DNA of 64,000 nt from Cunninghamella blakesleeana (GCA_017871115.1 JAFCIZ010000007.1:1612001-1676000); one strand, 5' to 3'; positions 21,388 to 37,886 are shown, counted from the first letter of the stretch. Program-made: numbers and translations. Notes: generated by a model not told the origin, from the sequence alone.

Positions 21388-22165
21388 CTGATAAAAAAAA
21401 AGAACTGAAAAGTACTGAATTTTTTGAATTTTAAATCCTAATTCAATACCTCTTTTCGTTACACAGTAACGGGTCGAATTCAGTTCTAATTAAATACTAT
21501 TCAATACTATTCGGTCCTGAGTAAGTTTTATTCAATTTAATTTCATAAAATTTTTTAATAAAAAAATATATGTACTATACTGGTTTTTAACCATTCCAAG
21601 TATATAAAATGCGATTGAGATTTATATAACGGTTGCTGATATTATTATATCTTATATAGCAATAACATTTACCATTAGTAAAACAAGTTAATGAACTCGA
21701 TTACATATTTAAAGAATGCCAGTGCGGAACATAACCTAAATCTAATCATTCAAATATAACTATTAGTAAAGTTATAAAAAAAAGTAAAAGAAAAAAAAAA
21801 ACGCTTATTTTTATTTAGAAGTGTATGGAATATTTTAAAAAAAATCTAACTAATATGATATAATAATTAGTCAGGTTAATACATATCCAAGATAGCAATG
21901 TTTTTTAATATATTGTCAACACTTACCTTAACACAATAAAAGCAGATATTTAAGCTATACAGTGTATTTAAGCATCAAATTACAACGATGTTTACATCTA
22001 ATGCTATTTTTATTTAATATTATTATTATTATATGCTTAAAAAGAGGGGTAAGCAATTGAGCAAAAAATAAAAAAGGAAAAGGAAAAGGAAAAAAGAAGA
22101 GAAGAAAATATATATAAGAAAAATTAAATTTAAATTGGGTTTTAACTTTTTTTTTTTTTTGTTTC

Positions 22166-22394
22166 AGCTACTACTATTACTATCACATTTACTATCCTCC
22201 TTCTCTCTAGAGCCTCTAGTAACAATGGTATTTATATTGTAAAAGAAATCATACATTGTGGTAATATTTATAGTGGATTAAAAAACTCATACAGACAACA
22301 CCCAAAAGATTTTGTAATGCTAAGTATCCCAACAATTAAATATCTAGAATACCAAATAGTGAAAAGGTATGGAAAAAGCATTTTGCAAAACTAA
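22166..22394 (+). pseudogene. Inverted-pair member 2, fragment of the same unknown family
   Basis: After a strong acceptor-like tract (poly-T then GTTTCAG ending at about 22165) one frame is open to TAA at 22392-22394: ILLLSRASSNNGIYIVKEII, HCGNIYSGLKNSYRQHPKDF, VMLSIPTIKYLEYQIVKRYG. It aligns with the C-terminal part of the minus-strand exon at 21094-21387 but is divergent. The two lie about 0.8 kb apart in opposite orientation. It may be an exon of a live gene or a remnant; I see no start codon. Confidence 0.35.
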
Positions 22395-23616
22395 TATATA
22401 CCTTCCGTCATGTGTAGTTCAGTAGACCTTCAATGTTATGTATAGTAGATACCATTAAAAGTGTTTATATTGATGAAGTTAATTTAGTTAATGGCCCAAA
22501 TCCATTCGTCAAAAATAAAAAATAGCTCGTTGTACATAAACCTTATTTTATTTTATTTTATTTTACAATAACAGATAGATACTGATACGCTATTTATTTT
22601 TTTGTATACTTTAATTCTTCAAAGTACTGGTGTTTTTAAATAAATACATATATATCCGTAATTATCTTGTGAAAATTAGCCTATCTATGAAGTAGAGCTA
22701 TAGTTTAGATTTATTGAAATTTTAATTCAGGCGACCTATTTTCAATCAAGATAAATTAATATTTTGATTAAATATAAATATTTAAATAAACCAATCAATA
22801 TTTAACCATCTAATAAAATTTTACATATATAGAGAATGATTATGTTGGCGTATTCAAATTTCAAGCCAATTAATTCGATATATACAAATATAGATGAACA
22901 TTTAGTCAAATATTGACCTTCAAATGTATTTATAAATTTTCAATATCATCTTATGAAAATTAATCTAAATACAGAGTATAGTAATGTTAACAAAATACTA
23001 TAGTATCAAATCGATTAATTGATTATCTGAGTAAACGAATGGTTTAGTTTACAACATTAAAATTTGAAAAAAACTTTCAATATTTTTTTTAAAAAAAAAA
23101 ATAACCATTTTATGTTCCAGTAACTATTTTATTATTTTTACTTTTCTAAAAAGAAATATATATTCTTTAGCATAAAATAATGATAAATATAACTAATTGT
23201 TATTTTATTAAAATTACGTTTGTATTGTTATTTTAATTGTTTTAATTCTGTGGGTGTAGCGAATATTTATTATTGTAAATGTACAAATCGAAATTTTTAT
23301 TCAAATAAATAATTAATTTATGGCTCCATAAAAGTACTTCCTTCAACTAAACTAAAAAACATTATTTTTTAAGGGGATACATAGGAATTTTCGAGAAAAA
23401 AAAATTACCATTTTTATTTGAAAAACCTTGAGTAAATCACATCCTCTGAATCAATAAAACGTATATTGTATGTATTTTTTACTCTTTTTTAAACTTTTTG
23501 TGTTAAGTGAAGAATAAAATAAAAGTGGTATGCTTTAATTCTCTATAAGAATAATTTTATGGCCAATTGCTTTACATTAGCATATAGAAAACAATTATAT
23601 GTAACCTTGCCTTTGA

Positions 23617-23652
<36 letters not shown>

Positions 23653-23961
23653 TGAGTTGGAAAGTAATGAAAGAGGTTCTAGGTGAAGTTACATAAGAAA
23701 TTTAGGGAGAAGCTTTACAAAAGATTCAGGAGAAATGCGAAAGTGGGTTTAGGGAATGAGATGAATACTTAAATTTATATGTTGTTTATTTGTCTTTCTT
23801 TTTTTCATTCCCTTTATAACTTTTTTTCTATTTAACTGGTAAATTGTTAGCGCTTATATATATATTATCTAACTTTTATTTTTATTCTTATTTTATTAAT
23901 ATATGTAGTTATTTATTAAACAGCAACATAGCAGTAGCGTATATATATAAAGCTATTTATT
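22395..23961. other. AT-rich intergenic stretch
   Basis: No coding segment seen. There is a (TA)n run at about 23622-23648 and the AT-rich upstream region of the cysteine-rich gene. A TATATATATAAAG sequence at about 23939-23951 lies only some 11-20 bases before the ATG at 23962, closer than a usual TATA box. Confidence 0.5.
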
Positions 23962-24588
23962 ATGTTTATAAATTTTTCTATTCTAGCTCTTTTTGTAGGG
24001 ACTTTATTGGCACAAGAACATTGTGCTCCTAAATGTAAACCCAATGAAAAATGTCTTAAAGTTCATAAATCATCTGAATTTCAGCCTGGTAGCTTTCAAT
24101 GTATTGACACTAATAACTATATTTATGGGACGTTTGGTACCCCTCGTCAGTGTGGAGTAAAATATAAAGATGATTGCAAATCTATGAATGCTTTTGTTGA
24201 TTTTCCATATCAATGTTGTGGTGGTGTAGCTGTATTAAGAAATAAAAGAAATGATAAAGTAGGATTGGCGTGTTTTCATGGGTCAGATTATTGTATCGAT
24301 GGATGTGAAGCTAGTTATAATTGTCCTGGTAATGAGTTTTGTAGTAAAGGAAAATGCGTAAATGAAAATCCTGGTGTCAATTGTGGAGATTGTGGAAATC
24401 TACCTATTAATGGAAAATGTTGCGACAGAGGAGTGCTGGATCATAATGGTGTTTGTTACTGCTCTACTGGAAGTACATCATGTAAAGAAGGCGGCCATGA
24501 ATGTACTGCCAATTTGGACTGTTGTGATGATGGCCGTTGTTGTAGACCAGGAACATGTACTGAAAATGGTGGAATCTGCTCGCAATAA
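23962..24588 (+). CDS. Secreted cysteine-rich protein, 208 aa, 28 Cys
   Basis: A single-exon ORF starting with a signal peptide (MFINFSILALFVGTLLAQ) followed at once by HCAPKCKPNEKC. I count 28 Cys in about 190 mature residues, many in CC pairs (QCCGG, KCCDRG, DCCDDGRCCRPG) and CxxxxxC spacings. The C-terminal third, with KCCDRGVLDHNGVCYC, ECTANLDCCDDGRCC and TCTENGGIC, repeats a knottin-like or EB-module-like unit. Proteins of this sort are extracellular and disulfide-rich and may act as effectors, inhibitors or wall proteins; none of these is shown here. The gene stands alone between AT-rich DNA. Confidence 0.75.
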   Translation: MFINFSILALFVGTLLAQEHCAPKCKPNEKCLKVHKSSEFQPGSFQCIDTNNYIYGTFGTPRQCGVKYKDDCKSMNAFVDFPYQCCGGVAVLRNKRNDKVGLACFHGSDYCIDGCEASYNCPGNEFCSKGKCVNENPGVNCGDCGNLPINGKCCDRGVLDHNGVCYCSTGSTSCKEGGHECTANLDCCDDGRCCRPGTCTENGGICSQ

Positions 24589-25050
24589 TTTTGATAAAAG
24601 ATAAAATATGCACTACTGCCATAGGCAATGAAATTTATCATGTTTTAAAATTCTGATATTTTTTTTATACAAATTGCAGACGCAATGCTTTGTTCTGAAT
24701 CTCTTTTAATAATAAATATAAACATAAATATTATTTCCCATTTATAATGACATTATCTACTATATAGAAGACACATAAAGTTGCACTGAAAAAATATAGG
24801 CGTAAAGTTGATGATACTACAAAAGGATTCAAGTAGAATAACTTTTAGAGTTTATAGCTAGTTTAAAGATCCAACAACACTTGAATGAAAGGACAGCTCA
24901 AATAGAAAAATTATTTATAATGATGAGGTTATATGGGGTATTTTTCGTGTAGCTATAAGTAATAAAAAATTAGCCTCGCTACATATTAAAGCGTAAATAG
25001 ATGCTAATTTCCACTTTAAGGCTATTATGGTCAGAAGGAAACCAGAGCTT

Positions 25051-25124
<74 letters not shown>

Positions 25125-25411
25125 AGATGGCATTATTCTTTATAATAGTGAAATAAGATGTACTATATAAGTTAGTATATTATTACTTTCCTGAACGTAT
25201 ATATATATATATAATAATAATAATTTAATAAAAATAATACTTTATTTATATAAATGTAGTTTCAAGAAAGATCAGGGTGATCAAATACTTCGGACACTTC
25301 ATGTATACCAAGTAAAGAAAATGTATCTATTAGTCTCCATTTTATTATAGCTTATTATAGATATATTAAAAAAAGAAAGAATAAATGAACAAATAGCTAT
25401 ATAGTTTTTTT
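24589..25411. other. Intergenic, with a possible retroposed fragment
   Basis: The stretch 24930-25052 has a plus-strand frame with protein-like sequence (EVIWGIFRVAISNKKLASLH, one stop, then IDANFHFKAIMVRRKPELA) that runs straight into a 71-A tract. This resembles the 3' end of a retroposed transcript or LINE-type element, but no target-site duplication was identified. The rest is AT-rich spacer before the 3' end of the RNA ligase gene. Confidence 0.35.
25053..25123. repeat. 71-base A homopolymer
   Basis: An uninterrupted run of A from 25053 to 25123, the longest homopolymer in the window. It may be the tail of a retroposed sequence or a plain expansion. The exact length is likely unreliable in any assembly. 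Confidence 0.9.
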
Positions 25412-26833
25412 TTAAAAACTTTTACTTTTTTCTAAAGGTATATTTAAATTTTGATCAATTGTAATTAACCCATTTTCCCAATCCTTTTCAAAAGCCTGGC
25501 GTACAGCCACAATTCCTTTATTATGTTGATATTCAATAAACCATTCCGGATGATCCTTGATACGTAACATTAGCCAATGAATATAATAAAGTGTTTTTTC
25601 ATAGGAATAGCGAATAGATTTTAAATTAGGTTTCACCGTCACCACTATATCTTTACCATCGTTATCCCCACTTTGAACATGTATCAATGCCTTTGTTACT
25701 TCTCTGTAGTCTCGATATAGCAAATATGTATCATTTTTCACTTTAAATAAAAAATCATCTATTTCACCATCGTTCTTTTTATTTTTTCTCTTACAACGAA
25801 TTACTATTCCTTCTGATTCCCTTTGCCCTTCTGTAGCTGTAGCTGTCGTTATTTCTATTTGTTGCTTATTATTATAATTATTATTGACGTGATTCTGTGC
25901 TCCCACCATCCAATCCAACATACCTGTTGTATTTAATTTCACTTGATTTGCCAACGTTTCCACTTGATGAAAATCATGTAATGTTATAGAATCAATAATA
26001 CGAAACCCATATTGTTGAGCCACTCGATGTACAATATCCATAGGTAATGTATGAAAGGAAGTTGTATTATAATTGATTCCATGTAAATAAAGCCCACTTT
26101 CTTTTTCTGAATATGGCACTACATGTTCTTCAAAGGAGTCATCACATAATTCACAAACAAGAGTAACGCGATGATCATAAATCCAAGACGCTAAAGTATG
26201 AGGTTCACAATTAACTTGGTTTAATTGTTTTAATAACCATTGATAGCCGATACCTCCATGACTTTCTGGGTTGTTTTTAGGTTCAGGAATTGAATGTTTG
26301 GATGTGGTAATTAAATCTGTAGGTGTAGTGGCAGTGATAAAAATAATACACCCATTTTCTTTGGCGGTGATTTCATAAGGTCCTACTGTTTCACTTTTCA
26401 TAGCATGCCACTATATTAAATAAATGAATAAATAAAATTAGACAAATATGCGATTAATTATCGGTATAAACTACATATCTATTTATTTATTTTATTTCAC
26501 TTTTATATCTGCTATTTTACTTTATTTTTTATTTTTTACCTGAGTTGCATCGGTTTCATTAGCATTAAAAAATTTATCATAACCTCTTATTTTTACTGAA
26601 TATTTGCCATTCTTATCTTGATGAGTAAATAAACCACGAGCTTGTGTTGGATATTTATTTTTTTTATATAAACTATCGCGCATAGTCCAACTGACAAGTT
26701 CTAATCCATCCACCAAAAATGATTTGTGACGAAGTTCTTTTTTGTTTTTCTCTTCATATTTATATAAGGCTCGAATCACTTGATCATCTCGATCTTCCCA
26801 TTCTGTTTTAAATAAAGGTATATCTATAGCCAT
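25412..26833 (-). CDS. Monofunctional fungal tRNA-splicing RNA ligase (ligase domain only)
   Basis: Two exons, 26833-26540 and 26410-25412, join in phase 0 (CAG/GTAAAA donor, TATAG acceptor) to give 430 residues. This is the T4 Rnl1-like adenylyltransferase domain of fungal Trl1: motif I KIRGYDKFFN with the adenylated Lys at K81, motif IIIa NGCIIFI near 117, motif IV EGIVIRCK near 298, and motif V FKVKNDTYLLYRDYRE near 320. It seals tRNA exon halves after intron removal, and in the unfolded-protein response the equivalent yeast enzyme also joins HAC1 mRNA. Yeast Trl1 (about 830 aa) continues into kinase and cyclic phosphodiesterase domains. Here the frame stops after the ligase domain (LEKSKSF) and no further exon follows, in line with what is reported for Mucorales. 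A Gly/Asn-rich insert lies near 270-290. Confidence 0.9.
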
Positions 26834-27309
26834 TCTATGAATTTTTATTATTATTATGTTATATGAATTAAAAAAAAAAAGAGTGTGAAAAGAAAAGAGA
26901 AAAAGGGGAATAGTAAAAAAAAAAAAGTTTAAAATAAAAATATGTCGCAGTTTTTTTATACTCCGGATTTTTTTTCAATCACTTTAACGATTTTTTTATT
27001 TTTTTAATATATATATATTATTATAAATTAGCATTGTATAAGTAGTTTATTATTATTATTATTATTATTATTATAAATATGATATATTTATATTGAATTA
27101 GTAGGTGAATGGGAATTGGGTGGTATGATTGGATATATAGGATATGAATTTTGAGCTGGGTAATTTAAGTTAGTGGCAAATGTTCTTTTTGATAATTGAT
27201 CTAGAATTAAATAATAAAAATGAATACAAAATGATTCATCTATATAGTTTCCTTTTTTTTTTTTTCCTTTTTAATTCATTTTCCTTTTTTATTACTATAA
27301 TTATTTTAT
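26834..27309. other. Intergenic, with (ATT)n microsatellite
   Basis: Space between two minus-strand genes: the promoter of the RNA ligase gene on the left and the 3' end of the zinc-cluster gene on the right. An (ATT)n repeat lies at about 27048-27073. Confidence 0.6.
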
Positions 27310-28732
27310 TTATTTATCTATATTTTTTTTACCCATTAAACTTGGCATTGGAGGCGAAGTAGAAAGAACCGAAGAACCAAAAGAAGAAGAGGAATCGTTT
27401 TGTGAACTAAAAGAAAGAGACCTTTGATGATGTGAAGGTGAATGATTAAAATCAAGAGGGGTAGATAAAGAGGATTGTGGTAAATGATGGATTGGAATAT
27501 TCATATCATGATGACTATGATGATAATGAGGTTCATTTAAATTGTTATTGTTATTATTATTTGAAGAAGATGGCGATAATGACAGGTTATACATGGACGA
27601 AGTTAATGGGTTACTTAATTGTCGTGTCATTTTAGTCATTTCTGGTGAATATTGTTGGTGTTGGGATGGAGGTGGAGATGTTGATGGCGAGTGAAAATGA
27701 TGTTGATTATTATTATTTTTCCCACCACTATTTGGAGGTGTAATATAAGCTCCTGCATGTAACTTATCCAAAGATGTTACTGATTGAGGTGGTGAAGATG
27801 ATAACGCTGATATGCAATATAAAATAATAAATGAAAATGAAAATAAATAAATGAAAAAATTCAAAAAAGAAATGATATTTATATATACACATTAGTTTTA
27901 CTATTATTATTATTATTATTTAATATTATTTCCATATTCATTTACCTCTTCTTGCTATCTGTAGTTCTAGCCTTTCTTTTGCTACATTAATTCCTTGAAC
28001 TGAATGACGTTGTGGCCTTATAAAATGAGATGATGAAGAAGTAAGGTGATGAGGGTGATTGACATCATTTGTTGTATGATATAAAGAAGAATGAGAAAGT
28101 TGATTTGGAGTGAAGACGGTCATGAGTTGTTCAATTCGCCTAAGTCGATCTTCAATACGATCTATAGTCTCATGATCAGGGTGTAATGAGTTATTATTAG
28201 AGGTAGCATGATTTCCCGTTGATGATGATGAAGTTGTTACAGTAGATGAATGATCTTTATTATTATTATTCATAGCCATTGAAGTGGAAGATGAGGATAT
28301 AGATAATGGAGATGAAGTATTATTATGATTGGTAATACTTGACCTTTTACGACGTTCCGAATTATTGACACATACTAAATTATTAGCAGCACAAAAAGCA
28401 CAAGGATTATTTCCGTCGCATTTAGTCTTTCTTCTACGACAGGTTTCACAAGCTGACCCAGAACTAAGTCTTCTCGCTGTATTAGTTACAAAGACACTCC
28501 GTGAAGATATAGTATTATTGGAGGAAGAAGTAGTTGAGGTCGAATTGGAAGTGGAAGAAGGGTCTATATTATATGTACATTCCATAGATTCATGAAGACA
28601 TAAAGTACAAGGCTTTTGTCCATTACATAACTTTTTTCTTCTTTTACAATTATCGCAAGCCCGTATAGTTGAACAACGATCTACTAATGAATGTCGGCTT
28701 TGAGATAATTTTCTACTGCTTGTTGGTGACAT
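27310..28732 (-). CDS. Transcription factor with two Zn2Cys6 clusters
   Basis: Exons 28732-27946 and 27806-27310 join in frame (Ala codon split G/CG) to give 427 residues. Two complete fungal binuclear clusters with identical CX2CX6CX5CX2CX6C spacing lie at residues 26-52 (CDNCKRRKKLC...) and 95-121 (CETCRRRKTKC...). Usual family members have one. A Ser/Thr-rich linker separates them, and an RSxRR-like basic stretch (ERRKRSS) follows the second. A short helix, DRIEDRLRRIEQLMTVF, near 190-205 could mediate dimerisation. The remainder is low-complexity Ser, Asn, His and Pro; I see no fungal-specific regulatory middle domain. A nuclear DNA-binding role is likely and the target is unknown. Confidence 0.85.
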
Positions 28733-30215
28733 ATATAGAGATAAAAAAAAACCTGTCTGTCTTTTATCGAAGAATGAGCTATTTTTTTATTATTAATGAG
28801 TTATTAATTAAATAAACATATATAAATATATATATAAATATATATATATAACGATAAATTAATAATAATAATAATATTAGTATTAAATAAAAAAAATTCT
28901 TTTTTATTATAATAAAAAAAAGGAAAAGGAAAAGAAAAAGGAAAAGAAAAGAGAATGAAAAGAGTGAGTAAAAAAAAAAAAAAAGGGGGAGAAACTTTAA
29001 AAATGAAAAAATAAAAGAGTCATTTCAGGCTGTCGCCGTAGTTACACTAAACCGGATCTTGAAAAAAAAATTGGTACCAAAACCTTTTTTTAATATATAC
29101 ATCTCTTTTTAACAAGAAAAACAAATCTGTACATAATACGTAGACGTAATCAATATTTATATTAAACAAGTTTTTTTTTTCTTTTTCATTATAGTAAAGT
29201 ATTACTTTATTCAATAAAAGATCCTTTTTTTTTTTATTTTATATTAAAAGTGACACTGATTTTTTTTTTGTGTGTGTATCGACCCCCATCTTTGTTATCC
29301 CATCACGGGTTTGAAAAAAAAAAAAAAAAAAAAAAAAAAAATAATAATTCAGTCATTATTTTTCCCTAAAGTCTGTGCACAAGATTTTTTTTTCCTATAA
29401 TAATAATTGAAGTCCTTTTTTTTTATAATTTAATTACGATATTATTTATTATTGCGATTTATCTCGGTTTATAATGATTTTTTGATTATTATATTAATAA
29501 TAAATTCAATATGTCAAAAAAAAAAAAAAAATAGGAACGATTAAAAAAGAAAGAGTAAGACCAAAGAACAATATGTAATATTTATTTATTTTGTAGGTGT
29601 GCATCTGTTTACTTTTTTTTTTTTTGTTGACAAAAATAATAATAATAAACAAATAAATAACCATGTGGTTCATTCACAAAAATAAATAATAATATAAAAA
29701 AATGGTAATAATTTAAGAACAAACAATAATAATAATAATAATAATAATATTATGAATAATATGAATATGAATATGAAAAGATAGACCGAGTAAAATAATA
29801 AATTTTTTTATACATAATTATTCTCATCATCATTTAAAGTTAAACGTTATTATTGATAACAAGTTAAATAAGCTCCGTAGTCCCGTTCTCTTTTTATTTT
29901 TTTATTCTTATTTATTATTGATATTTTGGCTATTAAAATAAAAAGTAAATGATCGTCATCCATTTTCTTTTTCATTTTTGTGGAAATAACTAAATTTGTA
30001 TGAATGTATCCGGTGATGATAAATGATATTTACTAATAAACCAAAATTCATATATAATAAATAATAATAAAAAAAAGGGGGGAGAGCGAAAAGTAAAAGG
30101 TTCCGTTCCGAGATTGTTTATTTATTCTAAAAAAATTACAGGGTGAGGGTTGGGGATGAAACAAATAGATAGATAAATAAACTCTAGAATACAGTATATA
30201 TATATATAAAAGAAA
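28733..30215. other. Long AT-rich intergenic region
   Basis: Upstream of the zinc-cluster gene and downstream of the kinase gene. It contains several poly-A/T tracts (for example 29311-29340), an (AAT)n run at 29723-29750 and a GGAAAA-type purine tract at 28920-28955. No gene seen. Confidence 0.6.
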
Positions 30216-35118
<4,903 letters not shown>

Positions 35119-35562
35119 GGATAATGGTATATATTTAAATATATATATATATTTATATATATATATATATATATAGGTATATATATTTAAATAATATATG
35201 TATATATATATAAGCGAGGAAGAAAAGAATAAAATAATATAAAAAACTTTGATAGGTAATTCAACTACTGAATAAAAAAAAAGGAAGAAAGAGCAAGTGA
35301 GAAAAAAAGGAAATAAAATTTTATAATTTTAATAAAAAAAATGAGCGGGTTTTAAATTTATGGTCATTTTTTTTAAGTTATTGATTAAAGATCAATTAAA
35401 AATCTTTGAAACAATAAAGTGCTCTCTTCCCTTTTTTTATATATAAAGTATAATGTGATTTAATATGTAATGATTTATAAAAAAATTACATAAGTATCCA
35501 TTTTATTTATCAATTAAAATAGTAGTATCTTAATAAAAAAAAATGAATTGATTGTATGACAA

Positions 35563-35599
<37 letters not shown>

Positions 35600-35955
35600 C
35601 ATTTGTTTGTTACCATTGGCAGTTAAATAAAATAATATGCATGATGTTAATATATATTAAATAGCAAGCTATAACTACTATAAAAAGCAAACATAATATA
35701 CACCAATGTATACTATTTTGTTATTAAATAAATATTTTTAAATACTAAAAATTATTTATTCTTACAAATAAATGAGTCAAATATAGTATGAATTTGATAT
35801 AATTGATTAGTTTTATTGTATATTTTTACAATAAAAAAAAATATTTTAATTGCTGACTTTGATTATCTATTTTTCTTTTTCTCTTTTTCATTTTTTTTTT
35901 TTTAGACACATTATAATAACAAGAACATTATTTTATATACCAGTAACATTATATT
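35119..35955. promoter_or_regulatory. Divergent promoter region with (TA)n tracts
   Basis: Lies between the kinase gene (minus) and the Q/N/S-rich orphan (plus), so it should hold both promoters. It contains (TA)n runs at about 35139-35207 and 35563-35596 and a T-rich tract at 35868-35905 just before the plus-strand gene. No specific operator was identified. Confidence 0.45.
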
Positions 35956-36465
35956 ATGAATGAACAAAACGATCTATCTAAATTATTATCCCAAGTAAGT
36001 TTAGGAACATCGGTAGAAGGATTATCAACACAATTAGAAAAAACTTTCATATCATCAACAACTAATTCCATACCTACTTCAGCTTCTTTTTCCTCTTCCT
36101 CTTCTTCTTTCCCTTCTTCTATACCAACTAATAATAATGATAATAATGAGAAAAATGATAATACCTTAAGGAATTATTTACAACCAAATTCGCAGTATGA
36201 ACAACAACAACAACAACAACAACAATGGAATGATAGTATAAATAATGAACAAAGACAACAAGAAGATGGTTGGGGAGATGCTCCAAGTTATACATCGATA
36301 TTACCTTATGTTGAATTTGGATTTACTTCAAATATGATGCTTAACCAAACCACTGTAGTGAAAATGAGTAATATAACTGAGGAATCGTCCGTAAAACTTG
36401 ATCCAAACCAGCCATTTAATCGTTTTCAAAACGCTCCTGTTTCTTTTACTTCAAATTTTCGTTAG
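35956..36465 (+). CDS. Low-complexity protein, 169 aa, unknown function
   Basis: A single-exon ORF starting MNEQNDLSKLLSQVSLG and ending FTSNFR. It has a Ser-rich block near 45-55, an Asn/Asp-rich block, a run of eight Gln near 83-91, then a more ordered, possibly conserved C-terminal part (EDGWGDAPSYTSILPYVEFG, MLNQTTVVKMSN, LDPNQPFNRFQNAPVSF). No signal peptide, membrane helix or known domain. An ATG at a good position, an upstream pyrimidine-rich tract and the ordered tail support a real gene. It is transcribed divergently from the kinase. Confidence 0.6.
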   Translation: MNEQNDLSKLLSQVSLGTSVEGLSTQLEKTFISSTTNSIPTSASFSSSSSSFPSSIPTNNNDNNEKNDNTLRNYLQPNSQYEQQQQQQQQWNDSINNEQRQQEDGWGDAPSYTSILPYVEFGFTSNMMLNQTTVVKMSNITEESSVKLDPNQPFNRFQNAPVSFTSNFR

Positions 36466-36744
36466 ATATAACTAGTTACTTAGTAATAATTATATACTAG
36501 AATATATATATATATATATACGCATTAGATTTTATTTTATTATTTTTTTAGATAAAAATAATGTATGTACATAGTCTTTGATATAGTTTTATAATTAGAA
36601 AATACCTATATGAAAATAAATACTCTTATTTGGAATTAAAATATAGATCAAAAGCATCAAACTTTTTTATTTTGAAATTCCGGAATATATTTTTTTTGAA
36701 GTTCAAGAAAAATTTTATTTTTCTTTACTTTAGCTTATTTTTTT

Positions 36745-37137
36745 ATGTCAAAGTTTATTTCAAAAATATCGCCAACAAGAGCGTTTTTTAGATGCACACA
36801 AAAGATAGACTCAATTGAACAATCAAGAAAGGTTATAAATATTATACGTCAATATGGTGAATTAGTTGAATATAAAACACTAAAAGTATGCTTACATATT
36901 TATATTTGATCGTAAAAACGTACGTCCCATTCAACTTATTTTTATTTTACTTTATTTTATCTTATTATTATTTAGTGCCCCGAAACTCAAAGACCTTTAC
37001 GATATGGATTTGTTGTCTTCAAATATCAAGAAGATGCGAAAAGAGCTTTTAACCAACGATTTTTAAAAGTGCCACCAAATATCTTTGATGAACCTTGTGA
37101 AATCAAGATTGAATCTTCCAATACCTTTTCTTCCTGA
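36745..37137 (+). CDS. Small RRM-type RNA-binding protein, probably mitochondrial
   Basis: Two exons, 36745-36885 and 36976-37137, joined phase 0 (AAA/GTATGC donor, TTTAG acceptor), make a 100-residue protein. MSKFISKISPTRAFFRC is basic and could be a mitochondrial targeting peptide. The rest fits a compact RRM: a helix with EQSRKVINIIRQYGELVEY, then CPETQRPLRYGFVVFKYQED, where RYGFVVFKY is a clear RNP1 motif, then AKRAFNQRF. The usual length of an RRM is about 80-90 residues, so this is essentially one domain plus a leader. It follows the orphan gene by about 280 bp on the same strand. Neither exon is long enough to stand out alone. The target RNA is unknown. Confidence 0.65.
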
Positions 37138-37886
37138 AATAACCATGCCAACTCTCTTAGATTTGTAAATAATAATAATAATAATAAACTATAAAAAAAT
37201 ACTTCCACACAACTATCAATGATTTATATGAATGATAATACATACATATAACTTTATATTTAAGGGCAAAAAAAGTAAACTGGTGGATTCATTTTTTATT
37301 TATACCAATTTTTAAAGCCAACTTTACAAAATCTATACAGTAATCCACATCAACATTATATTTTGATTGAATGAAATATTAAAGATATAAATAATGTTTA
37401 TACAGCTATAAAATCATATTGTATGATAATCTAAAAAATAACGGTACAACCAATTCAATCGCACTACATATCATGACGGTAATAAAATACCTACTATACT
37501 AAACACGCATGTATACAAGTATGTATATATCTATAAACTAATACTGTATCATTTTTGTAACGGATATAATCTTCATAAATTAAATATAAAAATAAAGCCT
37601 TTTTTATTTGTTGTACTTTCTATAAGTATTAAATAAAAAAAAGGGAGGGAAAAGAAAAATAAAAGTAATATAAAATATACAAAATATGATAATCTAATAA
37701 TAATAGTAAAAAATAGTACATACAATATATATATAAATGTCTAAAAAAAAGAATTAAGATTAAACAAATGATAAAAAATAAATATTAAATAATAAAATAA
37801 TATAATAATAGTAATAAAAATAGTAATAAATATAATCAATGAATGATGATAATTTGTAGTAAAAATTAAAAATTAGAGAAAAAAAA
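37138..37886. other. Intergenic region between converging genes
   Basis: Lies between the 3' ends of the RRM gene and the wall-protein gene. AT-rich with several AATAAA-like sequences on both strands; no coding segment seen. Confidence 0.6.

Noticed and set aside
23939..23951. TATA box of the 28-Cys gene
   Set aside because: Only about 11-20 bases before the ATG, too close for a normal TATA-directed start; (TA)n tracts are everywhere in this DNA.
24362..24604. Second open frame overlapping the 28-Cys protein
   Set aside because: Shadow frame on the same strand; lacks domain features while the main frame has a signal peptide and ordered Cys.
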